Source of the DNA: Arthrobacter_B sp038069765
GTDB taxonomy: Bacteria > Actinomycetota > Actinomycetes > Actinomycetales > Micrococcaceae
Direction: 5' to 3'
Assembly (NCBI RefSeq): GCF_038069765.1
Contig: NZ_JBBPFS010000001.1
Location: 248,001 to 312,000 of the forward strand
DNA length: 64,000 nt
Below the pieces are notes generated by a model that did not search any database, had not been told where the DNA came from, and worked only from the letters and a program-made list of their open reading frames with translations. Below are positions 32,286 through 41,456 of the stretch, piece by piece (positions within the stretch are counted from its first letter, which is position 1; every line of letters begins with the position of its first letter). The position numbers and the translations under genes were made by a program.

Positions 32286-32868
32286 CGCAGGACTACTTGC
32301 CCTGCTGACCCTGAGTTCTTGTGCCCAAGGAGACCCCGCCGTGCCGAACAACAACCACTCTGCTGGCCACTCCGCGTCCGCTAGCCCCGACGCGGCCGGC
32401 GGACGCCCCGCAGACGCAATTTTCGATGATCTTATGGGTACCGCAGCGGCCGCCGTTGAGGCGACGGGTACAACAACCGGCTGGACCTATGCGGACGGTT
32501 CACCCTGGAACCCTGATGCCCCCGACATCGTCTTCAATCCGAAGCCCTGCCGGGCGACGGCCGGCGGCGCAGAGCAGCGCACGATGGAATTTCGGCTCCT
32601 CGGTCCTGCGCCGGCGGACCCCAGGACAGCAAGGGATGACATGCAGACATATCTGGAGGGTTTGGAGGATCAGGGATATGCATTGTCCCGCTCCAGCGAT
32701 CCTGCCCCCGGAAGAGAGCCCAAGAACACCTATGTGGCCGGTACCAGGCGAGCCGACGGCGCCTATGTCGATTTCGGAGCGAACGACGCAGAACAGCGCC
32801 TGCACTTCGGAAGTGAATGTTCGGCACATCCGTCATTGGAGGACGAGGTCAGCGCACAGACGCGCTAG
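32278..32868 (+). CDS. Lipoprotein of toxin-type locus 1 (possible immunity protein)
   Basis: 196 residues from GTG 32278, overlapping the previous gene by 8 bp. A signal sequence VISAGLLALLTLSSC ends in a lipobox, so the mature protein is predicted to be a membrane-anchored lipoprotein facing outward. A Ser/Ala/His linker (~20-38) is followed by a ~150-residue domain with Trp and two cysteines (NPKPCRAT, GSECSAHP) that could form a disulfide. The family is not recognised. A lipoprotein directly behind an exported hydrolase is the usual place for an immunity protein; this role is inferred. Confidence 0.75.
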   Translation: MISAGLLALLTLSSCAQGDPAVPNNNHSAGHSASASPDAAGGRPADAIFDDLMGTAAAAVEATGTTTGWTYADGSPWNPDAPDIVFNPKPCRATAGGAEQRTMEFRLLGPAPADPRTARDDMQTYLEGLEDQGYALSRSSDPAPGREPKNTYVAGTRRADGAYVDFGANDAEQRLHFGSECSAHPSLEDEVSAQTR

Positions 32869-32940
32869 GGCACCCCGGCCTTCAAGCGGGCCGTCGGGCC
32901 ACGTGGCAACGCCGAGATGGCTGATGGTTTTGGATCCCCG

Positions 32941-32968
32941 GGTGCGGGTGCGGGTGCGGGTGCGGGTG
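32941..32968 (+). repeat. Hexanucleotide repeat (GGTGCG)n
   Basis: About 4.7 copies of GGTGCG in the gap between the lipoprotein gene and the UvrA-like gene, about 100 bp before the latter's start. Confidence 0.9.
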
Positions 32969-33068
32969 TAGCTGCAGGTGCAGTGCGCGGCAAAAGAGGA
33001 CTTACCCCGCGTGCCTCCAGCGGTCCCGCGGTAGCGTGGAAAGACGCAACAGGCAGCAGGGAGATTTC

Positions 33069-35612
33069 ATGGCCGCACCAGCACCCGTCCGCGCGCGTCT
33101 TCAGCCGCCTGCGGCTGTCCGGATCCGCGGAGCCCGGGTCCACAACCTCAAGGATGTCGATGTGGACATCCCCCTTGACCGGCTGGTTGCCGTGGCGGGC
33201 GTATCCGGGTCAGGTAAGTCCTCGCTCGCCATGGGCGTGTTGTACGCAGAGGGGTCGCGCCGGTACATCGAGGCGCTGTCCACCTATACCCGGCGACGAA
33301 TGTCGCACGCCGCCCGTGCATCCGTGGACTCGGTCCGCCACGTCCCCGCTGCTCTTGCCCTGCGTCAGCGCCCCGGCGTGCCGGGGGTCCGGTCGACGTT
33401 CGGCACGTCCACCGAGCTGCTGAACGTCCTGCGCGTGGTGTTCTCCCGGCTTGGCTCGCACCTTTGTCCCAACGGCCACAGGCTGGCCCCGACCATCGAC
33501 GTCGCCGCCGACAAGGAGCTGGTCTGCCCTGAGTGCGGTGCGTCGTTCCGTCCGCCCGGTGCGGAGTCCCTGGCTTTCAATTCCGACGGTGCCTGTCCGA
33601 GGTGCGAGGGCACCGGCACGGTCCGGGAGATCGACGACGGCGCCCTGGTTCCGGATCCGGCCAAAACCATCAACGACGGAGCGGTGGCGCCGTGGGGCAT
33701 GTTCGGACTGACGGTTATGCCGCAGGTGGTGGCCGAATTCGGTGTCCGCACAGACGTTCCCTACGCCGAACTCACGGAGCACGAGAAGCAGATCGTACTG
33801 GCGGGCCCGGAGGAGAAGAAGCACATCAGCGTGCCCTCGAAAAGCGGCAAACTGTTCGAGCTGAACTTTACCTACCGCAACGCCCGTCTCGCGGTTCGGG
33901 AGGCAATGAACAACGCCACCAGCGAGAAGGGCCTGGCACGGGTTTCCCGTTTTATCGTGTCGCAGACCTGTCCCGCCTGCGGAGGCACACGGCTTTCCCC
34001 CAAGGCGCTCGGGACGGAGGTTGCCGGGATCAACCTGGCGGAAGCGTCGTCAAAAACGCTGGATGAGGCACTCGCCTGGGTCTCAACGGTCCCTGGCCGG
34101 CTCCCCGCGGAGATGCGCTCCATGGCCGGGATGATCACCGCCCAGTTCCAGGACATGGCCCGGCGCCTGACCCAGCTGGGCCTGGGCTACCTGAGCCTGG
34201 ACCGGGCGGGGTCAACCCTGTCCACCGGAGAGCGGCAGCGGGTGCAGCTTGCCCGTGCGGTGCGCAACGAAACCACCGGCGTGCTGTACGTGCTGGATGA
34301 GCCCTCGATCGGTCTTCATCCCGTGAACGTGGAAGGCCTGATCGGGGTGATGCGGGACCTGCTCGACGGCGGAAACTCCGTGGTGCTGGTGGACCACGAC
34401 GTGCAGGTGCTGAGCGAAGCGGACTGGATGATCGAACTGGGTCCCGGCTCCGGCACCGAAGGCGGATCCATCATTGCCCAGGGCACCATCGGCCAAATAA
34501 CTGCCGATCCGGCGTCGTTGATTGGCCCTTTCCTCGGCGGCAGCGGTGACAACGCGGCGCGCGGGGACATACTGGTGCGGAAACGCACCGACGGCAGGAC
34601 CCTGTGGGACAACGGAGCCGTCCGCCTTGCGACGGATCCGCTGCACACCGTCCACGCCCTTGACGTCCTGATTCCCAAGGGGCGGCTTACCTCGGTCACC
34701 GGCATGTCCGGGTCGGGGAAAACCACGCTCGTTCTCGAGAGCCTCGTGCCGGCCGTCAAGGCGGTGGAACATGGTGCGGGGATGCCGGCACACGTGCGCT
34801 CGGTCGATGCCGCCGGCCTGTCACGCGTGGATGTGGTGGATGCGACGCCGATCGGGGTGAATATCCGCTCTACGGTAGCCACCTACTCCGGCGTCCTGGA
34901 CGACCTGCGCCGCACCTACGCCGCCACGGACGCTGCGAAGGAGCACGGGCTGAAGGCGGGAGACTTCTCCTACAACACCGGATCGCTGCGGTGCCCGCGC
35001 TGCGAGGGAACCGGGCAGGTGGTCCTGGACGTACAGTTCCTGCCCGACGTCGACATCCCCTGCCCGGACTGCAACGGGACGCGCTACGCCCCGTCGGCCG
35101 ACGACGTCGTTCTGCCGACCGCGAAGGGGGATTTCCCGCTGCCGGGGCTTCTCGCCCTGACCGTGCGTGGAGCGCGGGAGGCCCTGGCAGGGCTGCCCAA
35201 GGTACGCCGGAAGCTGCAGACCCTCATCGACCTCGGACTCGGTTACCTGACCCTGGGGGAGGACACTCCGGCTCTCTCCGGCGGGGAAGCCCAGCGCCTC
35301 AAGCTCGCCGGGGAACTGGGCCGGGACCAGTCGGGCACCCTGTTTGTCCTGGATGAACCCACCGTCGGCCTCCATCCCCTGGATACCCGGGTGCTGATTC
35401 GTGTGCTGGACCGGCTCCTGGCCAAGGGCGCCACGATCGTCGTTATTGAACATGACCTGGACCTGATAGCCAACGCTGATCACGTCATTGACATGGGTCC
35501 GGGCGGCGGTGCCGCGGGCGGGCGCATCGTTGCCACCGGTGCGCCCGACGACGTCGCCGGGAACCCTGCCAGCAGCACCGGCGGCTACCTCCGGGAACAT
35601 CTGCGCCGCTGA
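33069..35612 (+). CDS. Short UvrA paralogue (UvrA2-like ABC ATPase)
   Basis: 847 residues with two ABC ATPase modules. Walker A GVSGSGKSS (~47) and GMSGSGKTT; signatures LSTGERQRVQLARA and LSGGEAQRLKLAGE; Walker B stretches VLYVLDEPSIGLHP and LFVLDEPTVGLHP. Zinc fingers CPRCEGTG and CPRCEGTGQVV with IPCPDCNGTRY. It is about 100 residues shorter than housekeeping UvrA, as in UvrA2/drug-resistance paralogues that lack much of the UvrB-binding part. Paralogues of this type protect producers of DNA-intercalating compounds; that role is not shown here. The start at 33069 has AGGGAG upstream. Confidence 0.92.
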   Translation: MAAPAPVRARLQPPAAVRIRGARVHNLKDVDVDIPLDRLVAVAGVSGSGKSSLAMGVLYAEGSRRYIEALSTYTRRRMSHAARASVDSVRHVPAALALRQRPGVPGVRSTFGTSTELLNVLRVVFSRLGSHLCPNGHRLAPTIDVAADKELVCPECGASFRPPGAESLAFNSDGACPRCEGTGTVREIDDGALVPDPAKTINDGAVAPWGMFGLTVMPQVVAEFGVRTDVPYAELTEHEKQIVLAGPEEKKHISVPSKSGKLFELNFTYRNARLAVREAMNNATSEKGLARVSRFIVSQTCPACGGTRLSPKALGTEVAGINLAEASSKTLDEALAWVSTVPGRLPAEMRSMAGMITAQFQDMARRLTQLGLGYLSLDRAGSTLSTGERQRVQLARAVRNETTGVLYVLDEPSIGLHPVNVEGLIGVMRDLLDGGNSVVLVDHDVQVLSEADWMIELGPGSGTEGGSIIAQGTIGQITADPASLIGPFLGGSGDNAARGDILVRKRTDGRTLWDNGAVRLATDPLHTVHALDVLIPKGRLTSVTGMSGSGKTTLVLESLVPAVKAVEHGAGMPAHVRSVDAAGLSRVDVVDATPIGVNIRSTVATYSGVLDDLRRTYAATDAAKEHGLKAGDFSYNTGSLRCPRCEGTGQVVLDVQFLPDVDIPCPDCNGTRYAPSADDVVLPTAKGDFPLPGLLALTVRGAREALAGLPKVRRKLQTLIDLGLGYLTLGEDTPALSGGEAQRLKLAGELGRDQSGTLFVLDEPTVGLHPLDTRVLIRVLDRLLAKGATIVVIEHDLDLIANADHVIDMGPGGGAAGGRIVATGAPDDVAGNPASSTGGYLREHLRR

Positions 35613-35616
35613 CCTG

Positions 35617-35680
35617 CCCGCACCGCTTATCACCCGCACTGCTTATCATCCGCACTGCGTATCACCCGCACTCCGTCTCA
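35617..35680 (+). repeat. Four 16-bp tandem units right after the UvrA-like stop
   Basis: Units of CCCGCACTGCTTATCA type at 35617-35632, 35633-35648, 35649-35664 and 35665-35680, with 1-4 changes each. The array starts four bases after the stop codon. Confidence 0.9.
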
Positions 35681-35790
35681 GGGGTCTTGTGCCGCGGACC
35701 GAACCTGTCCGCAACGGGACCTACTGTGATGCTTGTCCGGCAGAAGCCGGCAGCCAAATGTACAGCAGTCATCCTGAGCAAAGGTGCCCC

Positions 35791-36813
35791 ATGAGCAACC
35801 CGCATGCAGCCGCAGTCCGTGAAGTTTTCCTCACCGGCCACCGCACCGGACGCGCCGTCGCGCCGTCGCACTTCCTGGCGGTCCGGGAATCCCCGCGTCC
35901 GGCACTGCAGCCGGGGCAGGTCAGGGTGCGGAACGACTTCCTGCAGCTGACCGCCGTGATGGCTGACCTGATGTCGGAGAAGCCCGGGCTGCCCATGCCG
36001 GCCTATCCGGTGGGCGAGCCGCTGTGGGGCGGAGCAGTGGGAACGGTCGTCGAGTCCGCCGGCAGGCTCGCGCCCGGAACGGTAGTGCAGCATATGAACG
36101 GCTGGCGGGAGGAATCCAGCGGTGATGCTTCGCTGTTCTATCCGGTGCCGGTGGAAGTGCTGCCCGCTCCGGAGTACGTCCTGAACCAGGGGGTTACCGC
36201 GTATCACGGCATGGCAGAGGTAGCCGCTGCGGGGGAGGGTGACGTCGTCTTCGTGAGCGGAGCTGCCGGGGGAGTGGGATCCCTTGCCGGCCAGATCGCG
36301 AAGGCCCGCGGCGCGCGGAAGGTGATCGGCAGCGCGGGCAGCCCGGAGAAGGTGAAGTACCTTGTGGAGGAACTGGGCTTTGACGCCGGCATCAACTATC
36401 GGGAGGGACTGGTCCGTGAGCGGCTCGCGGAGCTGGCCCCCGGAGGAATCAACGTCTTTTTCGACACGGTGGGCGGAAGCCAGTTCGAGGCGGCCGTACA
36501 GGCAGCGGCACAGCATGCCAGGTTTGCCCTGTGCGGGGCGCTCGCAGGCCAGATCGACGGTGGGACCGGAGGTTTTCCGCGCCTGGACATCATGACGGCG
36601 ATCGTCAAGCAGTTGAGGATTCTGCCGTTCGCCACCCTGCACACTTCCGAACAACTGGCAGCGTGGGGAGCGCACTACGGCCGGTGGCTGGCGGAGGGGA
36701 AGCTGGTTTTTCCGCACACCATCATTGATGGCGGACTGGATGCGGCGCCGGCGGCGCTGGACGCGCTTCTCGAGGGCCGCTACCGGGGCAATGTCGTGGT
36801 TCGCCTCCACTAG
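35791..36813 (+). CDS. Zinc-independent NADP-dependent oxidoreductase (MDR family)
   Basis: 340 residues of the medium-chain reductase superfamily, close to the prostaglandin reductase / CurA group. NADPH loop VSGAAGGVGSLAGQIAKARG at ~155-175, KVIGSAGSPEKVKYL, FDTVGGSQFEAAV, and LNQGVTAYHGM before the cofactor domain. No zinc cysteines are seen. Such enzymes reduce alpha,beta-unsaturated carbonyls. AAAGG lies upstream of ATG 35791; the earlier in-frame region is the repeat and is rejected. Confidence 0.9.
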   Translation: MSNPHAAAVREVFLTGHRTGRAVAPSHFLAVRESPRPALQPGQVRVRNDFLQLTAVMADLMSEKPGLPMPAYPVGEPLWGGAVGTVVESAGRLAPGTVVQHMNGWREESSGDASLFYPVPVEVLPAPEYVLNQGVTAYHGMAEVAAAGEGDVVFVSGAAGGVGSLAGQIAKARGARKVIGSAGSPEKVKYLVEELGFDAGINYREGLVRERLAELAPGGINVFFDTVGGSQFEAAVQAAAQHARFALCGALAGQIDGGTGGFPRLDIMTAIVKQLRILPFATLHTSEQLAAWGAHYGRWLAEGKLVFPHTIIDGGLDAAPAALDALLEGRYRGNVVVRLH

Positions 36814-36859
36814 ATACTGCCCCTATCCATGGTTGGATAGTAGGACTATCCGTCGAGGC

Positions 36860-37348
36860 ATGGACTGGAACCTGCTTATCGCGACCCACGCCGTCGCTGC
36901 CCTTTATGCCCTTGCCATTGGGCCGATCAATATCCTGCGCCGGCGGCGGGACAGAACCCACCACGTCCTCGGGTACACCTGGGCGGGAGCGATGTACTAC
37001 GTCTGCCTCAGCAGTTTTTGGATCGTGTCCGACGGTCACTTCAGCTGGCTCCACGGGTTGTCTGCGTTCACGATCGTGACGGTCAGTCTCGGCATCCTGG
37101 CAGCGGTGCGACGGAACATCCGGTGGCACATGATGAACATGATCGGCAGCTATTTCGGATTGGTTGTCGCGTTCATCTTCGCCACGATCGTTCCGTCGCG
37201 CGGCATTCCGCGGCTCCTCGTCAGCGATCCGCTGACAGCCGGGCTGGTCGCAGCCTTTGTTCTCGGCAGCGTCATCAGCCTCTATGGCGTTCTGAAGCCC
37301 AGAAAGCGACGCCGGCGGCCGGTTGTCCGGCCCGCCGCCAACAGCTGA
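36860..37348 (+). CDS. DUF2306-type membrane protein
   Basis: 162 residues with four predicted membrane helices: LLIATHAVAALYALAIGPIN, AGAMYYVCLSSFWIV, LSAFTIVTVSLGILAA, and a later pair SYFGLVVAFIFATIVPS and LVAAFVLGSVISLYGVL. His residues in THHVLGYTWAG and RWHMMNMIGSY are conserved in DUF2306, a family of unknown function that may bind heme or metal. A basic C-terminal tail follows. The start at ATG 36860 is chosen because helix 1 begins there; no strong ribosome site. Confidence 0.8.
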   Translation: MDWNLLIATHAVAALYALAIGPINILRRRRDRTHHVLGYTWAGAMYYVCLSSFWIVSDGHFSWLHGLSAFTIVTVSLGILAAVRRNIRWHMMNMIGSYFGLVVAFIFATIVPSRGIPRLLVSDPLTAGLVAAFVLGSVISLYGVLKPRKRRRRPVVRPAANS

Positions 37349-37702
37349 GGCGGGATCAGTGTCTGAGCAAGCTTCGGCGCCGGTCAGACACGTTCAAGCG
37401 GCAGGTGCTGTCCGGCCGGCAGATCGACCCGGATGGCATCGCGGACCGAGACCAGGCGCCACATCGAAACCCTCGACCCTCAAATTCTTCAAAAGCTCGA
37501 CGGCGATGAGGTGGACCTGCCGCAGGTTCGGCTGGGTCGGATCTGCCCGCACCCGGGAGCGGTGCTGCACGGTGGTGCCGGAGTGGGCATTTTGAGCGTG
37601 GCGGCGATTCCCGCATCGCTGCTGTTGCTGTTGTGGCTGGCAGATGTGGCAGTGCAACTCGTTGAGCCCCGCCGTCCCCACGGCCCGGCGTAGATTGGTT
37701 CC
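37349..37702 (+). other. 354-bp region without a convincing gene
   Basis: Frames are open on both strands, but translations are low-complexity (Gln-, Arg- or Pro-rich) and none has a ribosome site. It may be decayed coding sequence, given the pseudogene immediately after it. Confidence 0.5.
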
Positions 37703-38203
37703 ATGGCTTCCACCCCTGCACAGCGTGTCCTCTTCCACGGCGTGACCGGAAGCGGAAAAACGACCGCGGCACGGGCCTAGCAGCGTCCGGTGGAGGAACA
37801 GCTGCAGATGACGGCAGCCATCGCGGCGGGGGACCGGTGGGTTGTGGACAGCGCCTACGCGTCCGTCCGTGAACTGCTGTTGGCCAGAGCCGAACTCGTC
37901 GTCGCATTGGATTATCCGCGGTGGCTGTCCCTGGGCCGCCTGCTGCGCAGGACCGTCCGCCGCTGCCTCACCGGGGAGCTGATCTGCAACGGCAACACCG
38001 AGACCTGGCGTCTGGTCCTGTCCCGGGATTCGATCATCGTGTGGCACTTCCGCAGCTTCGCCGCCAAGCGTAAGTCGCTGGCGGCGATGAGGGCGGATCC
38101 GGGTATGCCGCCCGTCATCAGTTTCCGGCGTCCCCGGGATCTCGAGGCCTGGATCGCCGAGGCCGGGCAGGCTGCCGGGGCGGCCGAAATTTCCGGACGG
38201 TAG
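37703..38203 (+). pseudogene. Broken P-loop (adenylate-kinase-like) ATPase gene
   Basis: The start MASTPAQRVLFHGVTGSGKT gives a perfect Walker A, but codon 26 is TAG (37778-37780). Immediately after, the frame resumes at QRPVEEQLQMTAA and continues with GDRWVVDSAY, VVALDYPRWLSLGRLLRR, SRDSIIVWHFRSFAAKR to 38203. In this family some 20-25 residues (the substrate-binding segment) normally lie between Walker A and PVEEQ, so the copy has both a stop and a small deletion. The rest is well preserved, implying recent inactivation. Confidence 0.85.
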
Positions 38204-38263
38204 ACAATCTGTCCCGGCACCTTAGAGACTTCTCCCACCGCCAACCCCGAAAGGATGAGCAGC

Positions 38264-38569
38264 ATGCCCACCAAGATCACGTTTGTCATCGACAACCCGT
38301 CAGACCCCGAGGCCTTCGAGGCTGCCTATAAAGGAATCGCGGACAGCGCCAAACAGCTCCCGAAGCTGCAGCGGTACGAGGCCGGAAAGGTCTGGCCGAA
38401 GGAGAACGGCACTCCCACTCCCGCCCACCGAACACTGGATCTGTACTTCGACAGTTACGAGGACGCTTCAGCCGCCGTGACAACGCCTCCGTTCGCGGAC
38501 CTTATGAGCCAGTTGAAGGGAACCGAAACCACCTTCCGCGCCCTGTTCTCGGAGGTGGAAGACAGCTAG
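38264..38569 (+). CDS. EthD-family small protein
   Basis: 101 residues (start MPTKITFVIDNP at 38264; ATG 38255 is too close to GAAAGGA). The ferredoxin-like pattern, the spacing of F-E-x-x-Y in PEAFEAAYKG and HRTLDLYFDSYEDASAAV match EthD-like dimeric alpha/beta-barrel proteins, named from ethyl tert-butyl ether degradation but present in many pathways. No catalytic partner is adjacent, so its role here is open. Confidence 0.8.
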   Translation: MPTKITFVIDNPSDPEAFEAAYKGIADSAKQLPKLQRYEAGKVWPKENGTPTPAHRTLDLYFDSYEDASAAVTTPPFADLMSQLKGTETTFRALFSEVEDS

Positions 38570-38615
38570 AGGGCGCACGGCCGGTATCAACTCATACATC
38601 GGCAGCGCCTGAGCC

Positions 38616-40418
38616 CTACAATCGGGTCAGCCTGTCATCCTCTGCTGGCTTCTCCTCGCGGACCTGGGTGGCAGGCTGCGCGGGAGCATCCGGAAGCACG
38701 ACAGCCGGGCGGCGTTTTTTGCTCTTTACCGACCGGCCGTACACCAGGTACATGGTGGTGCCCATGATGATCATCAGCAACACGGTGTAGACGAAGGTCA
38801 GGGCCATGGCATCGCTGATGTTTTCGCCCTGGGTGCTGTTCTTGATCACGATGCCAAGGGGCTCATACAGGGGATGGTAGAGGAACACGGCAGTGTCGTA
38901 GTCGTCCAGCAGGCTGTTGAAGTTGAGGGCCGTGATAGCCGCGGCGGTCGGCAGCACAATCGGCAGAAGCACCCGGCGGAAGGTGTACAGCGATTTGGCC
39001 CCGAGGATCGCCGCGGCGTCCTCAAGGGAATCGCTGATCGAATAGAACGCTGCCTTGAGCATCCGCAGCGTAAACGGGATCTTGATAATGATGTACGCGG
39101 CCAGCAGCACCAGCACAGTGCCGGTCAACACCTGGCCGCCCAGGAACGGTGAGGGCCGGTCGAACGTCATGATCAGTCCCAGGGCGATCAGAGTGGAAGG
39201 CAGGATCCACGGAATGTGCAGCAGGTATTCAAAGGCCGCGGTGACCGGGTTGCGGAACTTCTGCACCATCCGGGCCACAAACAACAAACCGCCGACGACG
39301 ACGACAGCCGCCACCGCGCTGTACACCAGGCTGACGGCAAACGGCCTGAAAGCGGATTGGTCTGTGAAGACGGTGATGTAGTTGTCGAGGGTGAACCGGT
39401 CCCAAGACAACGTCGCCGATGAAATGCTGGCGGTATCAGTAAAGGAGAAGACAACAATCAGCAGGATCGGCAGTGAGTAAACGAGGAAAAGAGCGTATGC
39501 GGCCACGTGGACCAGAGCGTTGGCAACCGGGTTTTCGATCTTCTGCTTTTTCATTCCGGCGGAAACCTTGGACACGGAAAAGTAGGTCCCGCCGCGCTCT
39601 ACCCGGCTCATGATTGCCAGCATCACCACGGTCGCCAGGCCGAGGATGAGGGCAAGGAGGGCAGCGATGTCGCGCGAGGTGGTTGATCCGGAAAAAGTGA
39701 GGATCATCGGGCTGATGGTTTGGAAGTTCTCACCACCGAGCACCTGCGGCGCGGTCAGTGCGCTCAGGCCGCCAAGGAACACCAAAATGGTGATGGCGAA
39801 GAGCATGGGCCGCATCATGGGCAGCACGATCCGCCAGAGAATGCGCAGCGTCGAAGCACCCATGTTCCGGGCGGCCTCGATCGTTTGGTAATCCACTTTG
39901 CCCAGCGCAGAGGAAAGGAACAGCATGTGGTTGGAGGTGGTGGAGAAGGTCATCACGAATACCACCGCGTAGAAGCCGCTGAACCAGGCAGGGTCCAGGC
40001 CTGGAAACCAGCCCAGGAGCAGATTGGTGACGAAGCCGTTCTGGCCGTAGATGAACTTGTATCCGGCCACCAGGACGATTCCGCCGTAGATCAGGGTGGT
40101 GGCATAGCCGAGCCACAGGATGCGTGCCCCGCGGATGTCGAAGTACTGAGTCACCAGCACGATGAAGATGCCTACGGCATTCACCGTCACGGACAGGACC
40201 ACGGCCAGGATGAAACTGTTTGCCAGGCTCTTCATGGCCCTGTCGGAGCTCAGCAGCTTCTCGACGGCACGGCCGGAGAACTCGCCTTTGGGAAAGAAGG
40301 TTTCGGTGAGCAGGTTGATGTTTGGCAGGATCAGGAAGGTGCCGATAAACCACACCAACACCACTGAGGTGGCGATGACGAGCGGGGAGCGCCACATACC
40401 CTTGAATGAAGTTTTCAC
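38616..40418 (-). CDS. ABC importer permease, two fused membrane domains (FbpB-like)
   Basis: 600 residues with about twelve helices: two copies of the binding-protein-dependent permease domain fused head to tail. Coupling loops are visible as IEAARNMGASTLRILWRIVL (~200) and SLEDAAAILGAKSLYTFRRV (~470), each with the E-A-A-x-x-x-G core that contacts the ATPase. Fused permeases of this form serve iron(III), putrescine-like or 2-aminoethylphosphonate importers. The GTG start lies 11 bp after the ATPase gene stop. Confidence 0.93.
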   Translation of the reverse strand: MKTSFKGMWRSPLVIATSVVLVWFIGTFLILPNINLLTETFFPKGEFSGRAVEKLLSSDRAMKSLANSFILAVVLSVTVNAVGIFIVLVTQYFDIRGARILWLGYATTLIYGGIVLVAGYKFIYGQNGFVTNLLLGWFPGLDPAWFSGFYAVVFVMTFSTTSNHMLFLSSALGKVDYQTIEAARNMGASTLRILWRIVLPMMRPMLFAITILVFLGGLSALTAPQVLGGENFQTISPMILTFSGSTTSRDIAALLALILGLATVVMLAIMSRVERGGTYFSVSKVSAGMKKQKIENPVANALVHVAAYALFLVYSLPILLIVVFSFTDTASISSATLSWDRFTLDNYITVFTDQSAFRPFAVSLVYSAVAAVVVVGGLLFVARMVQKFRNPVTAAFEYLLHIPWILPSTLIALGLIMTFDRPSPFLGGQVLTGTVLVLLAAYIIIKIPFTLRMLKAAFYSISDSLEDAAAILGAKSLYTFRRVLLPIVLPTAAAITALNFNSLLDDYDTAVFLYHPLYEPLGIVIKNSTQGENISDAMALTFVYTVLLMIIMGTTMYLVYGRSVKSKKRRPAVVLPDAPAQPATQVREEKPAEDDRLTRL

Positions 40419-40429
40419 GGCCGGTGCCC

Positions 40430-41443
40430 CTAGTACTGGAGAACGTTTGTCGGATCGATGAACAGGTCCACCGAGGTGCCCGGGTCCATCCGGGTCAACC
40501 CGTTCTCTGTGACCAGTGCTTTGATCCGGTTGCCTCCTGCTGTGACCGTGTACCGCGAATGCATGCCGTGGTAGCTGCGGGCTGACACCGTGCCGTTGAC
40601 CTTCACCGCTCCCGGTCCGGCCGTCAGCGGATCCAGCGACACCTTCTCCACCCGAAGGTAGGAGTTCTTGGCCGGATCCAGGGCCGCCGTTGAACGGTCA
40701 TTGAGCCGGCGGACCAGTTCGGTGTCCAGCACGTTGATGTCGCCGATGAAGTTGCAGACAAATTCGGTCGCTGAACGTTCATAAATTTCCTGCGGCGGAC
40801 CCACCTGTTCCACCACTCCCTTGTTGAACACGGCAATGCGGTCGGACATGGTGAGGGCCTCGTCCTGGTCATGAGTGACATAGACCGTGGTGATCCCGAA
40901 CTGGCTCTGCAGATCCTTGAGCTGGCCGCGCAGCTGAACCCGCAGCTTCGCATCGAGATTGGACAACGGCTCGTCCAGCAGCAGGATCTTGGGTTTGAGC
41001 ACCAGTGCGCGGGCGATGGCCACGCGCTGCTGCTGCCCGCCGGAGAGCTCCGAGACATTTTTGCTCAGCTGCTCGTCGCTCAGTTCCATCTGTGCGGCGA
41101 TCTCCCGGACGAGCCGGGCCGTATCAGCCTTGGATTCTTTTCGAACCTTCAAGCCAAAGGCGATGTTTTCCCAGACATTCATACTGGGAAACAGGGCATA
41201 GTTCTGGAACACCATGCCGATGCTTCGCTTGTCGCTCGAGAGATGGGTGACTCGCTTGCCGTCAACGAACACGTCTCCGCCGCTGGGACTGATGAAGCCC
41301 GCCAGAGTGCGCAGCGCCGTCGTCTTGCCGCAACCGGACGGACCCAGGAGGGTGAAGAATTCACCCTCCTGGATTTCGAGATCCAGTTGTGGAATGGCGA
41401 CGAAGTCGTCGAAGGAAACTTCAATGCTGTCGTACCGGATCAT
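40430..41443 (-). CDS. ABC importer ATP-binding protein (FbpC/PotA-like)
   Basis: 337 residues. Walker A GPSGCGKTT, Q-loop FQNYALFPSMNV, signature ELSGGQQQRVAIARAL, Walker B KILLLDEPLSNLDAKLR and the switch His in VYVTHDQDEAL are all intact, followed by a C-terminal TOBE-like regulatory domain (GPPQEIYERSATEFVCNFIG onward). It sits between the permease and binding-protein genes with gaps of 11 and 13 bp, in the order binding protein, ATPase, permease. Confidence 0.95.
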   Translation of the reverse strand: MIRYDSIEVSFDDFVAIPQLDLEIQEGEFFTLLGPSGCGKTTALRTLAGFISPSGGDVFVDGKRVTHLSSDKRSIGMVFQNYALFPSMNVWENIAFGLKVRKESKADTARLVREIAAQMELSDEQLSKNVSELSGGQQQRVAIARALVLKPKILLLDEPLSNLDAKLRVQLRGQLKDLQSQFGITTVYVTHDQDEALTMSDRIAVFNKGVVEQVGPPQEIYERSATEFVCNFIGDINVLDTELVRRLNDRSTAALDPAKNSYLRVEKVSLDPLTAGPGAVKVNGTVSARSYHGMHSRYTVTAGGNRIKALVTENGLTRMDPGTSVDLFIDPTNVLQY

Positions 41444-41456
41444 GGGTCTGTTCCTG

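Noticed and set aside
37394..38047. Minus-strand frame over the kinase pseudogene and its upstream gap
   Set aside because: Gln/His/Arg-rich, no ribosome site, and crosses sequence that is clearly coding on the other strand.
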